A DNA stretch of 22,538 bases from Gracilibacteraceae bacterium (GTDB lineage: Bacteria > Bacillota > Desulfitobacteriia > Desulfitobacteriales > Syntrophobotulaceae), in contig JAIRRL010000019.1 in NCBI GenBank assembly GCA_031255985.1, positions 1 to 22,538 on the forward strand, read 5' to 3'. Position numbers and translations under genes: made by a program. This document shows, piece by piece, positions 21,437 to 22,538 of the stretch. The notes below the pieces were generated by a model. It did not search any database. It saw only the letters and a list, made by a program, of their open reading frames with translations, and was not told the DNA's origin. Each line of letters starts with the position of its first letter. Positions within the stretch are counted from its first letter, which is position 1.

Positions 21437-21519
21437 GCTAATCTCCTTATTCTTGATATGTATTCTGACATTTCAAATGAATCTCAAAGGATTAAGATTA
21501 TCAATTGCTATCCAACCTT

Positions 21520-21547
21520 ATTATATAATATCTGCGACTTTTGTCAA
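21520..21547 (-). promoter_or_regulatory. perR promoter
   Basis: Minus-strand TTGACA (21547-21542), a 16-base spacer and TATAAT (21525-21520) form a consensus sigma-A promoter with a leader of about 80 bases. The -10 lies in a perfect 12-base palindrome TATTATATAATA (21519-21530), which might bind a regulator. It does not match the 7-1-7 PerR box well, so autoregulation is uncertain. Confidence 0.7.
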
Positions 21548-21697
21548 TATCCCCCCCATCCGCTCAAGCGCAATCGATTATGAAATATATTTATCGCAAA
21601 GACGCCCCCCGATCCTCAACGGGTGTTTCATCTGCGCCAGCATGGCAATGTTCCTTAGAAAAAACCATTCTTATGTGTTTCTTGTTCAACCTGGCTA
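21548..21697. other. Gap between perR promoter and the Xre-Fic promoter
   Basis: This stretch begins with a run of C residues (21551-21557) and becomes AT-richer to the right. Frames reading through it lack ribosome binding sites and recognisable motifs. I see no gene, RNA or clear mobile-element end; it may hold the junction of an acquired segment. Confidence 0.4.
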
Positions 21698-21726
21698 TTG
21701 ACGTGTACATATATTTATGCTAAAAT
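21698..21726 (+). promoter_or_regulatory. Promoter of the Xre-Fic pair
   Basis: TTGACG (21698-21703), 17 bases and TAAAAT (21721-21726) form a good sigma-A promoter. The spacer has TGTACA, a small palindrome. Transcription would start near 21733, right before the hairpin at 21735-21774. Confidence 0.65.
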
Positions 21727-21734
21727 ATTGCTGT

Positions 21735-21774
21735 AGTGGGAGAGGAGGGCGCGATAAATAGCCGCCTCCGCACT
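21735..21774 (+). promoter_or_regulatory. Leader hairpin before the Xre gene
   Basis: AGTG (21735-21738) can pair with CACT (21771-21774), and GGAGG (21744-21748) with CCTCC (21765-21769), giving an imperfect hairpin at the very 5' end of the predicted transcript. It ends 8 bases before the GGAGAG ribosome binding site (21783-21788). A role in transcript stability or control is inferred. Confidence 0.35.
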
Positions 21775-21794
21775 TGTATAATGGAGAGTTGCAT

Positions 21795-22016
21795 ATGGCT
21801 ATAAAATATGACAAGCTGTTTCGCTTGTTGGAACAGCGCGGGCATAGTTTGACGTATTGGCTAAGGCAAAACGGCTTTCATTCTGCAACGGTGACTAAGC
21901 TAAGAAAGAACGGACGCATAAACACCGACACAATAAACTCACTATGTCGGTTGCTTGAATGTCAACCCGGCGACCTTATGGAATACACAGGGGAACAGGA
22001 GGGCGGAACACGATGA
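21795..22016 (+). CDS. Xre-family small transcriptional regulator
   Basis: DNA-binding protein of 73 aa that is nearly all one Cro/C1-type helix-turn-helix: MAIKYDKLFRLLEQRG leads into the helices, SATVTKLRKNG is the recognition region, and it ends with LCRLLECQPGDLMEY, a pattern typical of short Firmicutes Xre proteins found in mobile elements. The ATG at 21795 was chosen because GGAGAG lies 6 bases before it; an in-frame TTG at 21774 lacks a signal. The stop overlaps the Fic gene start (ATGA). It probably represses its own promoter and may act as a regulator or antitoxin-like partner of Fic; this is inference. Codon use is less GC-rich than in the rest of the window. Confidence 0.85.
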   Translation: MAIKYDKLFRLLEQRGHSLTYWLRQNGFHSATVTKLRKNGRINTDTINSLCRLLECQPGDLMEYTGEQEGGTR

Positions 22017-22538
22017 ATTTTTCAAAACTGGACGAATTAAAAGCGCGTCTTGCGGCTATGCGCCCCCTCAATGCCGGAGAGTTGAAGCGGCTACGGGACG
22101 ATTTCAATGTTGAATATACCTACGATACAAACGCCATAGAGGGAAGCGCGTTAACCCTGCGTGAAACCGCGCTCATACTGCAAGAGGATATAACCATAGC
22201 AGAAAAACCGCTCCGTATGCACTTGGACGCAATTGGCCACCGCGACGCTTTCGAGTATGTCGTATCAATCACCGACATCGACGACCAACTGACGGAACGC
22301 CGGATAAAAGAGATTCACACGCTTGTATTGATGAGCGACGCTATAAACAGGGGTATATATAGAAGCGTCCCTGTAATGATACAGGGCGCGTTGCACACGC
22401 CGCCGCAACCGTATCTTGTCGCGCCGCAAATGGAAGCCTTGCTCGCAGAGTACGAGAACATGAAGCACGGTCGGCATATCATTGAAGCAATCGCCGAATT
22501 TCACCTCCGTTTTGAGGGTATACACCCGTTCATCGACG
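22013..22538 (+). CDS. Fic family protein, class II, 3' end cut by window
   Basis: Fic proteins transfer AMP (sometimes other nucleotides) from NTP to hydroxyl groups of target proteins. The first 175 residues are visible. An N-terminal inhibitory helix reads TNAIEGS (39-45), matching [S/T]xxxE[G/N] with E43, which marks the self-inhibited class II. The core then shows GIYRSVPVMIQGALH (114-128) and FHLRFEGIHPFID, which ends at the window edge just inside the catalytic HPFxDGNGR motif (H171). Overlap with the Xre gene (ATGA) implies coupled translation. Many ATA isoleucine codons set it apart from the ATC-rich neighbours, a sign of transfer. Whether the rest of the gene is intact is not visible. 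Confidence 0.9.
   Translation, partial: MNFSKLDELKARLAAMRPLNAGELKRLRDDFNVEYTYDTNAIEGSALTLRETALILQEDITIAEKPLRMHLDAIGHRDAFEYVVSITDIDDQLTERRIKEIHTLVLMSDAINRGIYRSVPVMIQGALHTPPQPYLVAPQMEALLAEYENMKHGRHIIEAIAEFHLRFEGIHPFID

Noticed and set aside
20989..21471. Longer perR form starting at 21471
   Set aside because: The extra 12 residues do not resemble Fur-family N-termini, and AAGGAG is placed for the ATG at 21435.
21519..21530. PerR box at the perR promoter
   Set aside because: The palindrome TATTATATAATA is AT-rich but does not fit the TTATAAT-N-ATTATAA 7-1-7 pattern, so it is kept only as a generic palindrome.
22265..22525. 86-codon minus-strand frame
   Set aside because: It is the antisense of the clear Fic coding sequence and has no motif of its own.

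Overview
This window looks like a GC-rich chromosome segment of a Bacillota bacterium. The evidence is an intact Spo0A, a PerR-type Fur protein, a Firmicutes-style LexA, strong AGGAGG ribosome binding sites, frequent TTG/GTG starts, and sigma-A promoters close to TTGACA/TATAAT. Clostridia or Negativicutes are the likeliest classes, but I cannot fix the genus. No rRNA, tRNA, CRISPR array or insertion sequence was seen.

Left part (1-5250): a tight plus-strand run of xerD (cut by the window edge), a purine nucleoside phosphorylase, a PTS_EIIC_2-type membrane protein and coaE. It collides with a minus-strand aconitase gene, and the two 3' ends overlap by 21 bases. Upstream of the aconitase gene lie a promoter with an operator-like repeat, three hairpins, and a small winged-helix/coiled-coil protein of unknown family with its own promoter.

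Middle (6170-12615): a complete phosphate-starvation operon, pstS-pstC-pstA-pstB-phoU-phoB-phoR, with overlapping or nearly touching genes. Direct repeats with an 11-base period stand in front of it, as expected for PhoP/PhoB binding. PstS itself is circularly permuted: the half that is normally C-terminal comes first.

Right-middle (12607-18531): a minus-strand operon nadK-recN-acyl-ACP thioesterase-spo0A, read from a strong promoter, converges on phoR. Divergent from nadK is lexA, followed after a long hairpin by an rfbD-like reductase gene.

Right end (18578-22538): a minus-strand group perR - large membrane protein with a degenerate glycoside hydrolase 2 ectodomain - small CxxC DUF1858 protein. 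The last gene has a consensus promoter inside the 3' end of the membrane-protein gene, and a near-perfect PerR box lies on its -10 element. The final 750 bases are lower in GC and carry an Xre-type regulator overlapping a class II (self-inhibited) Fic protein cut by the window edge. This looks like an acquired cassette.

Several short tandem duplications (11, 14, 11 and 18 bases) sit exactly at gene ends or starts, and a 24-base repeat encodes a Ser/Gly/Thr linker.
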